Of a stretch of DNA of 64,000 nt, positions 45,227 through 57,701 are shown piece after piece (positions within the stretch are counted from its first letter, which is position 1; every line of letters starts with the position of its first letter). The stretch covers positions 26,558,087-26,622,086 of the forward strand of contig CM074195.1 of NCBI GenBank assembly GCA_037179385.1. The letters run 5' to 3'. Source of the DNA: Holothuria scabra (taxonomy: Eukaryota; Echinodermata; Holothuroidea; Aspidochirotida; Holothuriidae). The translations under genes and the position numbers were made by a program. The notes beneath the pieces are model-generated. The model did no database searches and was not told the origin of the DNA. It saw only the letters and a list, made by a program, of their open reading frames with translations.

Positions 45227-46770
45227 ATAATCTTGTGGAAAAGAAAACCAAACATTTACCAGCCAGCTATAAAACTAAGATTCCTGCAATAGGATGCCAA
45301 TGGTGAAACAGCTATCCTCTACATTTGTAGTGATCAATGTGTTGGAGGAAACCCAAGATATTTAAAAGGCAGATAAAAGTCTGCCAAGGATTTGTAGCAA
45401 AGTGGAAATCAACAGTATTTGCATGAATTGAGTCTATGCTACAGTTTCCGCAATGCCACTGAATGTAACCATTCATTTGCCAGTGTAATGAGATTCAGTT
45501 GAGTGGGTGAATCTTTTTAGAAGATCATCTTGTTGGGTGATACATGTTTTCAGTAACATCCCAACTCATGATGACAAAAAAATAAAAAATACAAAAATAC
45601 AAAGAAAAAGTGGTACGCAAATGGATGAAATGTGAGAAGTTAAAAAAAAAATCAAACAAGAAACCTATCACAGATATTTATATATAAGATTTTTTATATG
45701 ATACTTTTGTTTAAAAGTTTTTGTTTTCATAATTTTTTTTTGGTAAGATTACAACAGTCTTACAGTTTCTGGTGAAAGAATTGCATGCTGGGTAACATCA
45801 ATGGAAAAAAAAGGATAACTTCACCCATGTTGGTTGTGAAATAAAACCATGGTGTTTCTCAAAGTTTTGATCAAATCTGAGTGAAACCTTTAAATTCAGC
45901 TGTCTTTGGAAACGGAGACCTAATTATTACAATACAACTGGTCTTAGCAGTTTGAATGATTGAAAGCTTATCAGCTATTTCATATATCTGCTGATACAAA
46001 ACTTATTTCATATGTAAAGTATTGAGTACATGGAAAATGTTGAGAATACTACTGTGTTAAGGCAGGAATACAGATTTTCATAGAATTTCATTGTTGTGAG
46101 TTATAAATCAAATATGCACATTCTCATATGGATGAGAAATTTTCAAGGCAATGTGTTTAGTAAGTGGAATTGGTAACTCATTCTTTGAAGAATAGATGAG
46201 TTTTGCAAGAATCATGCATTAAGCAATATTTACGGGTCTTGTAGGAGTTGAATTGGGGTTACTCTGCCTACTGAAGACACTAATTGTTAAGAATACTAGA
46301 TATCTCTGTTGGAAGGCATCCTTGTGCAGAAGATTGATTGGTATCTCTCCTCTTTTGAAATAAGACAGATTTGTGTGAATCTGAGAGTAGAGGAATCCAG
46401 AAAGGTGTGTAATTTTTGTCGTCCAAAAGTAAGCGATTGATGAGCTTCTGGTATTGTTTGTCGAATAGTATTAAGACAAGGATAATGATGACATTTTGAA
46501 AAAAGCAGGGAAAGCATTAAGAGATATGACCTGAATGTGTACTGCTTATTTAAGCTATTAGGCCTAGATGTAACCTGTAAGGGTAGACCTAATGAACGGC
46601 ATTTTGCCAGTGCAAGTAATATATATCAGCTTCAAGGTAAGTTTACTGTGTTTGCAGACAGCAATGAACACACACTACGATGAAGGCATTGTATTCCTTT
46701 AGTGTAATGCTTTCATTTTCATTTGAAGTATAACCAGTTAACTGAAAGAAAAAAAATTACCGTTAATAAA
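45227..46770 (+). other. eIF4G 3' UTR and candidate poly(A) signals
   Basis: AT-rich, no coding character. AATAAA hexamers occur at 45581-45586, 45840-45845 and 46765-46770, so the transcript may end at any of these; several ATTTA-like stretches are present. The true end needs transcript data. Confidence 0.55.
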
Positions 46771-46853
46771 AAAAAAATTAATCCACTTCATACTGCTACT
46801 TCAACTTATTTTGTGTATTGTTATTTCCAAGCTTTCCAGTGACTCTTACTTAA

Positions 46854-47103
46854 CCCTTTAGTGCCCGGCTCCAACCGGGCATATTTGCGCGCCTCTGGGG
46901 TCGGCCTAAAAGCGGACGTAGCATGTGCCAGGTCGGCTTCCGTAGTCGATTGACCCTGTGACCTTAATCTATTGTTCCTCTCGTTGTTGTGGCCGAATTG
47001 TCCGGTAGCTACTCGAAGTTTCCAGCTCTGCGTGAAACAGTAAAGACGTGTGTGGGCAGCGCTCTCTGTCTGTAGCAAATGTGCTACATTGGGGAGAAGA
47101 GGG
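46854..47103. mobile_element. piggyBac-like MITE with TTAA target duplication
   Basis: A CpG-rich 250-bp block bounded by TTAA on both sides (46850-46853, 47104-47107). It begins CCCTTTAGTGCCCGG and ends GAAGAGGG. TTAA duplications and CCC...GGG ends are the piggyBac signature; terminal pairing beyond about 5 bp is weak and no transposase is present. Confidence 0.65.
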
Positions 47104-47819
47104 TTAATCTATTTTTCTACACTTGCAACTGCCCATTTCTCTGTATTTTATAAAACCTTATCCAGTTTCATCTTTCATATCAGTTCCATTCAGGGATCTA
47201 TTTTTTGGTGATGAACTGTGTGTGTGGTGTAGTTGAAACCCCACCATTACCCAAGCTTGAAAAAAAGTATCTTCAAAACACCAACATCTCTTCAAAAAAT
47301 ATGCTGACACGACTTTCCCTAGTCCATTTCAACCTTTCCTTTATGCACTTAGTCAGGGTTGACAGTGTGCAGAGTGAACGATATTACTTTTACAAAGTTG
47401 GAATGTTGGATGCCGTGTTGTGGCAGGCAGTATAGGCCAAAATTAACAACATCGCGCCCTTTAGTTTGACGAACTACACATGCACCTGTGTCCAATACTG
47501 TATTAACAGTCCAATACTGTATTAACTATCCTCGGCCAGCAGTAGGAAATGTATGGGATACAGCGATCTTAAAACAGCTCCCAGCTTATAGGCAGTTTGC
47601 ATTCAATATCTGTGCATCTTTGTATTGGAAACAAGTAACAAAACGGTACAGAAGATGACCATCCATTCCCTTTAAAAAAAAAGAATAGAAAAACTTCCTG
47701 ATAAGGAAGCTGCTAATGTGTCCGTAGCCAGTCAGGAAGAGAGCTCCTCCCCTCCTACACGGTGCCACAGGGTCATCCTAGCATTTTAGCAGTACACATA
47801 GTCTACATATATATATTAA

Positions 47820-48513
47820 CCAGAATGCAAAAATGCATTGAGGTTTCGATGATGCAAAATTAGCACAATTCAAAGTAATGCCATTAATGTCCACACATTT
47901 TTGTCAATAGTCTTTATGTTATTTAACATGTTAGTAAAATAACCCCTTGTTCATGTTCATTGTTGGGGGTCCATTGGAAATTTGGCTTTTTACTCACATG
48001 GGCCACAGATGACTTTCAAACTAAACCAAAAGCCATAGTCTTTTAACCATAATGAATAAACATAAAAAGTGTGGAATTTAAACTTTCTACCTTGAGATAC
48101 TGTGCTAACAAAGTTTTCATATTTTTGACCTCGGATGACCTTTGAAATCCATCCAATGCATATGGAACCATCTAACTGTAACACATCTACATCATAAATA
48201 TGAAATCCGCCCAAGCTTCATACCTTGGAAGATTGGTTAAACAAGGATTCCAGAGTTTTGACCCCCATGTTTCAAGACAACCATTAATCACCAAAAGCGT
48301 TGTGGACCATCCTCTTCCATAACACATCTACATGCTTAATACGAATAGGGGTAACTATAGGATTCTTCCTGTCAGTATGGGGCATCTATGTACCAAGCTA
48401 CAACTCCCAGTTTCCCTTCTTGAGATATCATGCTAACAAGCAAGCGTCACAAACACACACATACATACATACACACATACCAACGCAACTGCATGGGTTT
48501 CTATGGCGAAACC
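47820..48513 (-). mobile_element. composite Helitron-like (HINE-type) element, copy 4 (inverted, short)
   Basis: Reading on the minus strand: GGTTTCGCCATAGAAACC hairpin at 48513, a TATG/TG microsatellite, two to three monomers with GGTCAAA/AGGTCA, then TCATCGAAACC and AATGCA-TTTT-TGCATT ending CTGG at 47820. Same ends as copies 2 and 3, far fewer monomers. Confidence 0.75.
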
Positions 48514-50040
48514 AAAGGGACAGGTGGGTCGCATTGCAGAACACCGCCGTGGGCTTCACACAAAATTATTCATTATTTCTTGCCTTATACTTGATTTTAC
48601 CTCTTCAAACTTCTCAAAGTTCTCATAAACTTTTCTGATGAAATAAACGCTGTTTTTCTAAACAAAAACAAAAAAGCAAAACAATTTCTTCCAGTTCAGT
48701 ATTTACACTCAATATGACCACTTGCCTTAAATTCCTAAAGTCAAATTACAGATGGGAATCGCCCTGTAGTGGTCCTCCCATTAGTAGCCATGCACTCAAT
48801 AATATTAACTAAATCATTAATAATTTTGAGCAAAGTCCTCGGCGATATGTGGCGATGCGACCTATCTTGTTCTTTCTATACATGTTGACTGTGTATATGT
48901 CTACGATAAAATGCTAGGAAGACCTGTGCGTTGTGCCAGCTGGTCAGCTTTAAAGTGTTAACAAACATATCTAAAGTGTAATATCCGACGATGAAATTTT
49001 GCAACTTGCCCTTTTTTATTTGAAACGAAAATTTTATTGGTAACAAAAGCTCAAAATATAACAACAGATTAGATTGTATATACACGACTGAAACTCGTGT
49101 CCCAATAGAATATTTTGATCATTTAAATCACTACATGAACAATCAAAGTTACCCTCACTCAGATTCTCATACATCGCTCACAGCTGTAGGAGCTGAAGTG
49201 CGCGCGTATTGGTAACACAAGCACTGCGCATGATCAGTTCAATCCAGTATGCCAAATTGAAATGTGCTAACGTCACGTGCAAATTCTCTATTGCAGAACA
49301 GAATGTGGCGGGGTATTGTCCATGCGCACGAATCCGAGCAGCTAGCAAAGGCGACCATTATAGTGAGTGGGGTCCCCAGCCTTCATTTGTCTTAATTTTA
49401 TTGTCTGCATACAATTTTAAACCATCATATTCAGTGAAATTGATTGAATCAAGGAGCATTTAGTTTACAATCATCCACGACACAGGGAAGCGAAGAATTT
49501 GAAAGATTAAACTTGATGGACCACAGTTATGCTAGACTTTAGCAGACCATCACTCGACTATTCGGATTTGTCTTTAAGAGGACTTAACTCGTTGTGGGGT
49601 TCTCACGTTGAAACCTGAAACCATGTCCAACAGAGCAAGACGATCCCAGCGCTCTATAGCTAGCAAAGGAGTGGAAGAACGAAACCCCGTAAGGGATCAC
49701 TGAGGCAAAGTAACCCCGTCAGAATCTTAAGTGTTTGCTAAAAGTTGTGATCACAACAAATCATAGAGTAGGCCACGCCCACTGCCGTGCAAAAATGAAG
49801 TTTTTTCATTCAACTGACGATGGCGCTCCGCTTAGATAGTGGACCTGCTGCCATTCACTGCCGTGTACCGGTATCAATTATCCCAAACTTCGTCACTTCG
49901 CATACACCACGGGAATTCTTGGGCACTGGCCTTGGAATGCATCTTTTGAATATTTTTCTACTTCAATGGAAACTGAGGCAAAATAAATAATAAAAAACGA
50001 ATAACGATGGAGATGGTCTGGAGGGTATAGTTTAGTTAGG
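48514..50040. other. intergenic, no gene recognised; CpG-richer stretch 49190-49700
   Basis: 49190-49700 is visibly richer in CpG than its surroundings (GCGCGCGTATT, GCGCATG). It could be a promoter region or repeat-derived; I see no adjoining gene. Confidence 0.3.
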
Positions 50041-50780
50041 CAGACGCGTAGCCAGGGGGGTAAGGGTCGACGGAGCAGCGCCCCCCTCAGCATACTTTTA
50101 CATAATATGTTTATTTTTAAAATATTGCTCGTTTTCCCCACTTTTATAGGGTAAATAGACCTGGGAGGTGCCTTTTCCAGCAATCGGGGAGGCATTTTTG
50201 ACCAAAATTTGCCTGCGCTCCGTGCAAACCCAATTATTTCCTAGCAATAGGTCCGTATTTAATTTCAATGCTGTTATTCTTAGGAAATAGTGCATAAATT
50301 ACATATAATGATGGATCTCCTTAAGCATACAAAAATCGTATAATTTATGCACCAAATCACGTATTTTCACATCAAAAAACTAAAAAGCTTCACATTGTGG
50401 GAGGGAGAACACCCCCCTCCCACACCCTCCACCCTCGGGCGTAATCGGGTTCGGTCGCTTCGCTCCCTTGCATCAGTTTTTGCCCCCCTATGAAGAAAGG
50501 TCTAGACATGCCCTAGCCCGGGGGTATATGTCCAGCCTGAACAAAGGTCAAATCATTGAAACCAACTCAACCTCCAGATGATCAAATCTTTTATGACTCT
50601 AGTCTGTGCTCTTCCATCCAGCATGAGCGTGGGTCCTTTCCCAGAAGGGTGGGGACCTTTTTGCACCATTCAACAATTTGCGATGGAGTGAAGCGACCGA
50701 TCCCGAGCGCGCTTACGGCGGGGGGGGGGGGGAAGCTCTCCAATTGGGGTCCCCCTCCCACCCTGAGAAACGTGGTTTTA
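50041..50780. mobile_element. hAT-like terminal fragment and GC-rich inverted blocks
   Basis: CAGACGCGTAGCCAGGGGGG at 50041 looks like the CAGTGGCGTAGC-type terminus of the elements further right. TCGGTCGCTTCGCTCCCTTG (about 50450) and GAGTGAAGCGACCGATCCC (about 50688) are an imperfect inverted pair. No matching right end was found. Confidence 0.45.
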
Positions 50781-51529
50781 ACGTGAAAGTATTTGGTTCA
50801 TTTTTTTTATTTGTACGTTTAAAGCAGACTTAGGCCTATTATTATATGTTCTACGACACTTTTTGTAGGTACAACGATATAAAAATCAACTACACAGTTA
50901 AAATTTATTATTCTACAAGTAAACAAAATCACATAAAAGCTTCAAACTGGCGATTGGCGAGAGAAAATTGTGGCCTAAAGTGCTTCCCAGATCGCTGGAA
51001 ATGGAACTTCCTACGCCTAATAACTCTCGTACATATTGAAAAAAAAAAACATAAAAAGGTGAGGGAGACTTTTGGAGATGTCCCCCTTCCAAAAAAGTGA
51101 GGGGGATTCCTCCACCCCCTATGATCCAAGCCGCTTTTTATGCACTAGCCCCCATTTTCTTCCATTCGCTTTATGCGACATTTACAGCTATCACACTAAA
51201 GAAGCCTAATGCAAGTTTCGGTCGTGTCTGCACAGGGTCTTCGCTTTTTTCTTTTTCTTTGTTTTTTTTTGGGGGGGGGGTGGGGATATGTGTGTGTGGT
51301 GGGATCGTTTACACCTCGCTGTGAGGGTGTGGTACAAAACGAAGACTCGGAAAATGAAGATGGAAGACCTGACCAAAAAGCTGCGGTCTTCTATTTTGGT
51401 TTTGTAGGTATTCGTTCTGTACATAACCTTAACACGGATGTGTTATTATTTAATTTGTCAACTATATTTAAACGTAATATTTTAAAATTTATTAATTGTC
51501 ATGGTAGATTAAAAGTGTCGTGAATGGCC

Positions 51530-51705
51530 AACATGTCGACCTCGTAACAACCGACTTGCCGCGGACGTGTGGAGTGTTTGTCCTTGCCGGGTCATACCGC
51601 AAACTAATAAAATGGAACATACTGCCATTGTTCTTGGTGCTCTGCAGAAGCAATGGAGTTCAGAAAACAAACCAGTAAGTTAAAATTGGGAAATCTTGCG
51701 TCATC
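51530..51705 (+). mobile_element. SINE fragment
   Basis: GCCGGGTCATACCGCAAACT, GGAACATACTGCCATTGTTC, GCTCTGCAGAAGCAATGGAG, AAACAAACCAGT. Confidence 0.7.
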
Positions 51706-53098
51706 TTACCAAGAAAATCCGTATCGGAGGTGGTTACCTGTAACTGGCGTTAAACTTTGACAATGCTTTACATGCCGCTTTACCTTAAGGGATACGTGTG
51801 TTAGTTAAGACGGGACCACGGGTTCGTTGGCTTAACTGCCGAAGTAAGAAATGCACTCATTACGACAGACGGGAAATGGGGAAGGGTGGATGGGGGTATC
51901 ACACCACCACGCACTTCAAGTACAAAGAAACAATCAATGGGCGGGGACACTTTCAAAGGAAGAGAATTTTAGCCCGTAGCAGGTAGACTGTGCCCCTGTG
52001 TATAACTGGGTCACGTCGGACCATGGGCGTAGATGGGGGGGGGGGGGGTGCGACGGGCGACATTCCCCACTGTTTTGAGTGGAGGGGACACTAACGTAAA
52101 AAGCTCCCACTTTTTGTGACCTGAAACTTGAAAATTAGGTGCTACCAAAAAGATTATACACGTAGGTAATGAAAGTAATGAAATTTCGTCACGAGCACAT
52201 CACACATTCGTACAGTGATTCGACTTTTTTGTATTTAGACCAGTCTGTCTGCAGATATTGTATGGTGAGGTGTCGTTCAAAAGGTTATATTCTAATGTCT
52301 TTTGTATCAACAATCTTACACTGCTAAGCTTATGCAACGGTGTCTCGTAGCACCGGTGTATACCAGCCGCCCCCCCCCCCCCTCCCCCCATCTGTGATTT
52401 TCCCGCAGTAGATTAAAGTGTGTTTTTGATCAAGTCATGGATTTATTTCACCTTCTTTCCATTACAAATAGTTCCTTACTATCAGAACCTTTGCACAAAT
52501 CTTTCGCAAGTTATCACAATTTTCGTTGTGATTCTAGTTACCGATAGAGTATACCCGGTATATAAATTCACACAGACCGTATAGTCCGTTGATGTAATTA
52601 CCCACACATCAAGACCTTGTTTTGAAAACTTTTGAGTTTTCTAGTATCTCACAATTGAAATTTTAGCACCTCTTTGCATCCGGGCTCCCTTCTTTAAGAC
52701 ACCCAGTGGCGTAGCTACAGGGGGCAGTCGGCTCTCTAAAATGAATTCGGAAATTTGGTTTTTGTGAAACCGGGCTACTGTGTGGTTTTGACAACTTATG
52801 AAATTCCGAAATTCCAAATCCTCTCCAATCAATTCGTCATTATTTGTTAAAAAGAAAACAAAATTTTCCGCGCTCTTGCTCGCCGCAAATTACAATTCCC
52901 AATTAGAAGTGCTCGCTCGTACCTTCAATTTGGTATTTTCCAAGCTCCGGAAGTGACAAAACCGGATATTTGCTATACGTGACACCAGATCATCAAATGA
53001 CACCGGTAACTAAAGTGCTTTTTTCATAAAATTTCAATTTTCTCCAGTATAAGCTCTTGGCTCAAATAATCTTGTCAGAGACCCCTATTTAGGTGTAG

Positions 53099-54697
53099 CA
53101 GTGGCGTCGCCAAAGGGGGGGGGGCACGTGACCCCCGTCCCCCCCCCCCTGAAAAATCGTGTGCCCCCCGTGTGCCAACCAACTGAGGTTTGAGATTTTC
53201 AAAAAAAAATATGTCTTCTGTAGTCAGAGTGTGACTATGAATTTTTTAGGATTCGATTCCTCTGTTGAAAAGAAAAGGCAGTAAATTTTCATGTTTTCCA
53301 AATGAAAATATCGCAAAAAACCTTGGAAATGCCATTTCCGGCTGTCTTGGAGTTACATTTTTTCAAAATTTTCTTCACACTTCCGTCTCCGTCAGTTGGA
53401 GGTGGAGCACAGCTAAGGTAACCCTTCAAGCAGGATTAAGCCTACATTTTTCCTTCAGAGGATCACATCTAATTGCCCATCAACTGCCTTTCTTTCTCTT
53501 TATAGTCACGGTGCAGCTCACCTTCCTCAAATTGTCAACCTGATACGCTCTTGAGAGTAGTTTCACTAACGTTTGTGTTGTTATCAAAAATAAAATCTTA
53601 CTCGAAATTGCCCTGTAAGTAAGTTTTTAGGCCAGTGTAAAAACAAACCTTTTAAAAAACTTTAAACACTTACAAACACGCTAAAGACCCAGGAGCTTCC
53701 AGGGGCTTCGCCCCCTGGACCCCCACCAAACCTCACATTGATGGGCGCCCCCTGGACCCCCACCAAAACTCACACTGAAGTGCCCATCAACTTTTTTTCT
53801 CTATAGATCATCTACCCCATTTTCAAAATGTCACCCGGATAAGCTCTTGGTAGTTGAATCAGTGGGTTTTTTTACCGAGAGGCTTACTTGAAGTTACCCT
53901 GGAGGTAACTTTTACACCAGTGTTTAGTCAATAAAATTACCCTTAAATAACGTCTTTAATACCTCGAAAACACGTTAAAACCCAGGAGCCTTCGGGGGCT
54001 TCGCCCCCTGGACCCCCACCAAAACTCACACTGAAGTGCCCGTCAACTTTTTTCTCTATAGATCATCTACCCCATTTTCAAAATGTCACCCGGATAAGCT
54101 CTTGGTAGTTGAATCAGTGGATTTTTACCGAGAGGCTTACTTGAAGTTACCCTGGAGGTAACTTTTACACCAGTGTTAAGTCAATAAAATTACCCTTAAA
54201 TAACGTCTTTAATACCTCAAAAACACGTTAAAACCCAAGAGCTTTCGGGGGCTTCGCCCCCTGGACCCCCACCAAAATTCACATTGAAGTGCCCATCAAC
54301 TTTTTTCTCTATAGATCATCTACCCCATTTTCAAAATGTCACCCGGATAAGTTCTTGATAGTTGAATCAGTGGTTTTTTACTGAGAGGCTTACTTGAAGT
54401 TACCCTGGAGGTAATTTTTAGACCAGTGTTAAGTCAATAAAATTACCCTTTAATACCTCACAAACACGCTAAAACCCAGGAGCTTCCGGGGGCTTAGCCC
54501 ACTGGACCCCCACCGGGGCTTTGCCCCTGAACCCCACCAGGGGCCCTAAGGCGGGCCCCTGGACCCCACCCGTTGAGCCTCGCGCTTCGTGCTCGGTGGC
54601 GCCTCCGGCGCCATGAGTGGTGAGTCTATATGCCCCCCCATAAAATCGTTGTGCCCCTTCAGTGCCCCCCAGAATGAAATGTCTGGTGACGCCACTG
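53099..54697. mobile_element. nested hAT-like element with internal tandem repeats
   Basis: Ends CAGTGGCGTCGCC and, inverted, CAGTGGCGTCACC. Flanks AGGTGTAG (53091-53098) and AGGTGTGA (54698-54705) agree at 6 of 8 bases as a decayed target duplication. The inside is mostly a tandem repeat. Confidence 0.75.
53690..54545. repeat. tandem repeat, about 255-260-bp units, three copies
   Basis: Units contain GATCATCTACCCCATTTTCA, GTTGAATCAGTGG, CTTGAAGTTACCCTGGAGGT and a GC hairpin GGGGGCTTCGCCCCC followed by TGGACCCCCACCA. Confidence 0.88.
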
Positions 54698-55117
54698 AGG
54701 TGTGAGCGTTGGAGTAGGGTACTTGGATAACATTAAGTAGCAACAACAATCTTTAGGCCCCGCTCAATCTCAGATTTGCCAAAAGGAAATGCAAGTTCTT
54801 CAGTAATCCCAAAACTTTTCAAATTTCCTTACTGGAAACCCAATATCTAGACTTTTCTGCAACACAAGCTCCATATTTTCAAATATTTGAAAAAGGGCAA
54901 AGATTTCAGCGCGCTCCGCAAATAACGTCCCTAGTACAGTGGTGTTCACCCTAAAAAATTCGCAAAATTTGGATGCTTACCCACCCCCTCCCCCTCCCGC
55001 AAAAATGTCCAGCTAAGCCGCTGTAGACACTTTGCCAGGACAGGAGGAAAAAAATTCGACCAGATGTCTCCCCCCCCCCCCCACTTTGAAAACCAAATCG
55101 ACGCCCCTGCGTCGGAC

Positions 55118-57693
55118 GGAATTGCCCACACAACAGGTTGTTTTAACCTGTCGGTCTTGTGTTAAATTGCATGATATTTGTCTATTTGGCCATAGATGTG
55201 TAGCCTAGATTGGGTAGAAAGGCTAGAGAATCTGATATCATCATGATACAGTCGTTGTGGCTACAGATTAACGTTACTGGACTTCGCGAAATATTTTCTT
55301 TGAACCCCCCATTCTTATAAATGTTTTGCACTAATGTGTGGAAGTTTGTACTTGCTCTAGTAGTCAAAATCGACACATTATTCAAGAAACTTGATTGTTT
55401 TTTTTTTTTTAAATTATGCAAGGTTTGGTCAAAATCCCTAAGCAGGATTGGAGGAATATAATATTTTTCCCATCCAAGGCTTAATTTAATTTAAAATGTT
55501 ACAGAGTGGTCGTCAAATCAAACACATTAAAGGTTCACGGCGGCTAATATGGTACGCCTTTTCTCCGTTCGGATGACCTTACCTCTCCATATATAGGAAG
55601 TCCGTGCTTTACGGTTATAATATGTACCGCTGCCTCTATTTATTCTTTTCTTGGAAAGTGCTTCAAGTAGTTTCAGGACCAATTTGTGCAGTGACGCTTG
55701 AGTTTACACTACAAACGCTGGGACAGCTTCATAATATTCCTCATGCATGTTGGCTACCCATATGGGGCCCTTGTTAATCTTAAGTGCAAAATTAAATGAA
55801 CCCAGATGGATTCATAGGTTTGCTGCATGGAATATGGATAGAGGAGCTCATCTTGTTTGAGAAAGTCACCCTTCACCAAAAAAAAAAAAAAAAAACTAGC
55901 TACTCACCTGAAGCCAACCTAGCCAACTACTGTATCATTAAATTCCTAACGCAGAATCTAACAACTCGTTGATAAGAAGTATAAGCGTGCTACTTTGAAA
56001 GCTCCGTGTATTAAAATGACTAACTGTAAATTCCCGTACCTATATATAGATCAAAGATTTGCGCAATCTGCGATGTAGCACAGTTCGCCATAACATGTTG
56101 AGCTATTCCTAACAGTAACATCAAAGTTCAAGCATTGCCACAAACAATACACGACACGGCTCGAACGGAAATAACATGGAAACTGAAAACCACTCGGGAT
56201 TGAGTCGGGACATGGAAACAAAACCAAAATCGTTGGAAGGTGAACGAAAACATCATAAAGCACATAGCAATCATAGACCTTTTGAGGATGCGGATTCCAA
56301 AAACGAGGTTGGGCTAGAAACTTAGGTTTCGTCTCTATGTACTGTCAATATCATAAATTTGTTATGGCTCACTAGCCAATTCTACTTAGAAAGAACTAAT
56401 AGTTTTCATAATAGGTATCCTGGGCTTTGAGAGTGACTTCGTTGTTTAATTCTCCTAATACTTTTTCGGCATCTAATATTTAAGGGGTTTGACTTTAAGT
56501 AGCATGAACTTCAGAAAGTATTTATGTTTGTTTTTACATGAGATTTGAATGTGGTAACAAGATTTTCGATGATACATGCCCATATACATGTTAATTTTAA
56601 CCAGGTAGCAAACATTTAAAACTGTATGATGAGCATTTAAGTTTGCAAACGGGATAAATAAGAGACCAAAATCATGGGTAGCGTAAGACATGCTTGAGCG
56701 TTATGATAGGGTTGACCCATATTTTCCAACTTATCAGTTATTTACATTTGCCTCAGAACTATGTCCATTACAAGCCACATATGAGTTAATAACTGGGTCT
56801 CAAATGGCTCCGTTATAATCGGGGTGCAGATCATGTGGGTTTCAGAACAATATCTGGCTATGGGACTGGTAATAGGGGTTAGGATTACAGAGTAACAAAC
56901 AGAATTGGGGCTGGGGGATTTAGACAATGATGTTAGGACTTCTGCAGGGTGAGAAATTTGGATTTTTGAACCCTCCATAGGAACAATTTGGGAGTGATTA
57001 AACACAGTTTAATTGTTGGATGAGAACATCTGGCATTAAAAATGAAGATTAGGCAATAAAGAACCTAAGATACCAACCAGTTAAGATGCAATAATCTGAG
57101 CCTAGCTCCACCACAGCAGCGGTGAACCGGGCAGTTGCAGTGAAGCCAATACTTAACGAAATATGTGAACAGGTGCAGTGAAAATAATAATGCTCAATAG
57201 GTACACCTGTCTGTACTGGAGTGCAAAAACCGAAACCTAAAACAATAAAAACGATGGATGCAGTTGTTTTTGGAATATCATGTACGAAACTCTAGCGGGA
57301 AATAAGGAAACAAATCACTCAGCTTTTGGACAATGCTGCATATGGTTTGCAACTCCTATCAAGCCACACTTGGCTGTCATTTGGCTTTAGTATTGCTATT
57401 GTTCCGTATACTACAAAGATAGACCCCTATACGCAGTGTTTAGCGTAACATCTATAGCAGTACTTTGTGCCATACATTTGACTTATCACGGTAAAGGAAA
57501 TAAGCTACACGCCTAAATAAGCCACTGATCATCTTGTTTCAATAAACAAAGTCCATTCTAGTCTGTTAACACGGGTAGAAAAATGACAGATAAAGAATTT
57601 CGAAAACGTCCGTCGATAATATTTGCCGTCTGTGGATTTGCTCGCAGAAAAATATCTAAAAGAATATAGACAGTTGTCAGTAACGTCACGGGA
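55118..57693. other. intergenic, no gene recognised
   Basis: AT-rich with no open frame that I recognise. It includes an A-run near 55879-55896 and a T-run near 55399-55410. Confidence 0.4.
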
Positions 57694-57701
57694 GTTAGCA
57701 A

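Larger units (their letters stand above)
52022..55109. mobile_element. hAT-like DNA transposon (non-autonomous) with perfect 8-bp TSD
   Basis: CGTCGGAC stands at 52014-52021 and again at 55110-55117. Ends are CATGGGCGTAGAT and, inverted, CAGGGGCGTCGAT (11 of 13 equal). 8-bp duplications and these ends fit hAT elements. No transposase frame was found. The element 53099-54697 is nested within it; another CAGTGGCGTAGCTAC end lies at 52704 without a seen partner. Confidence 0.8.
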
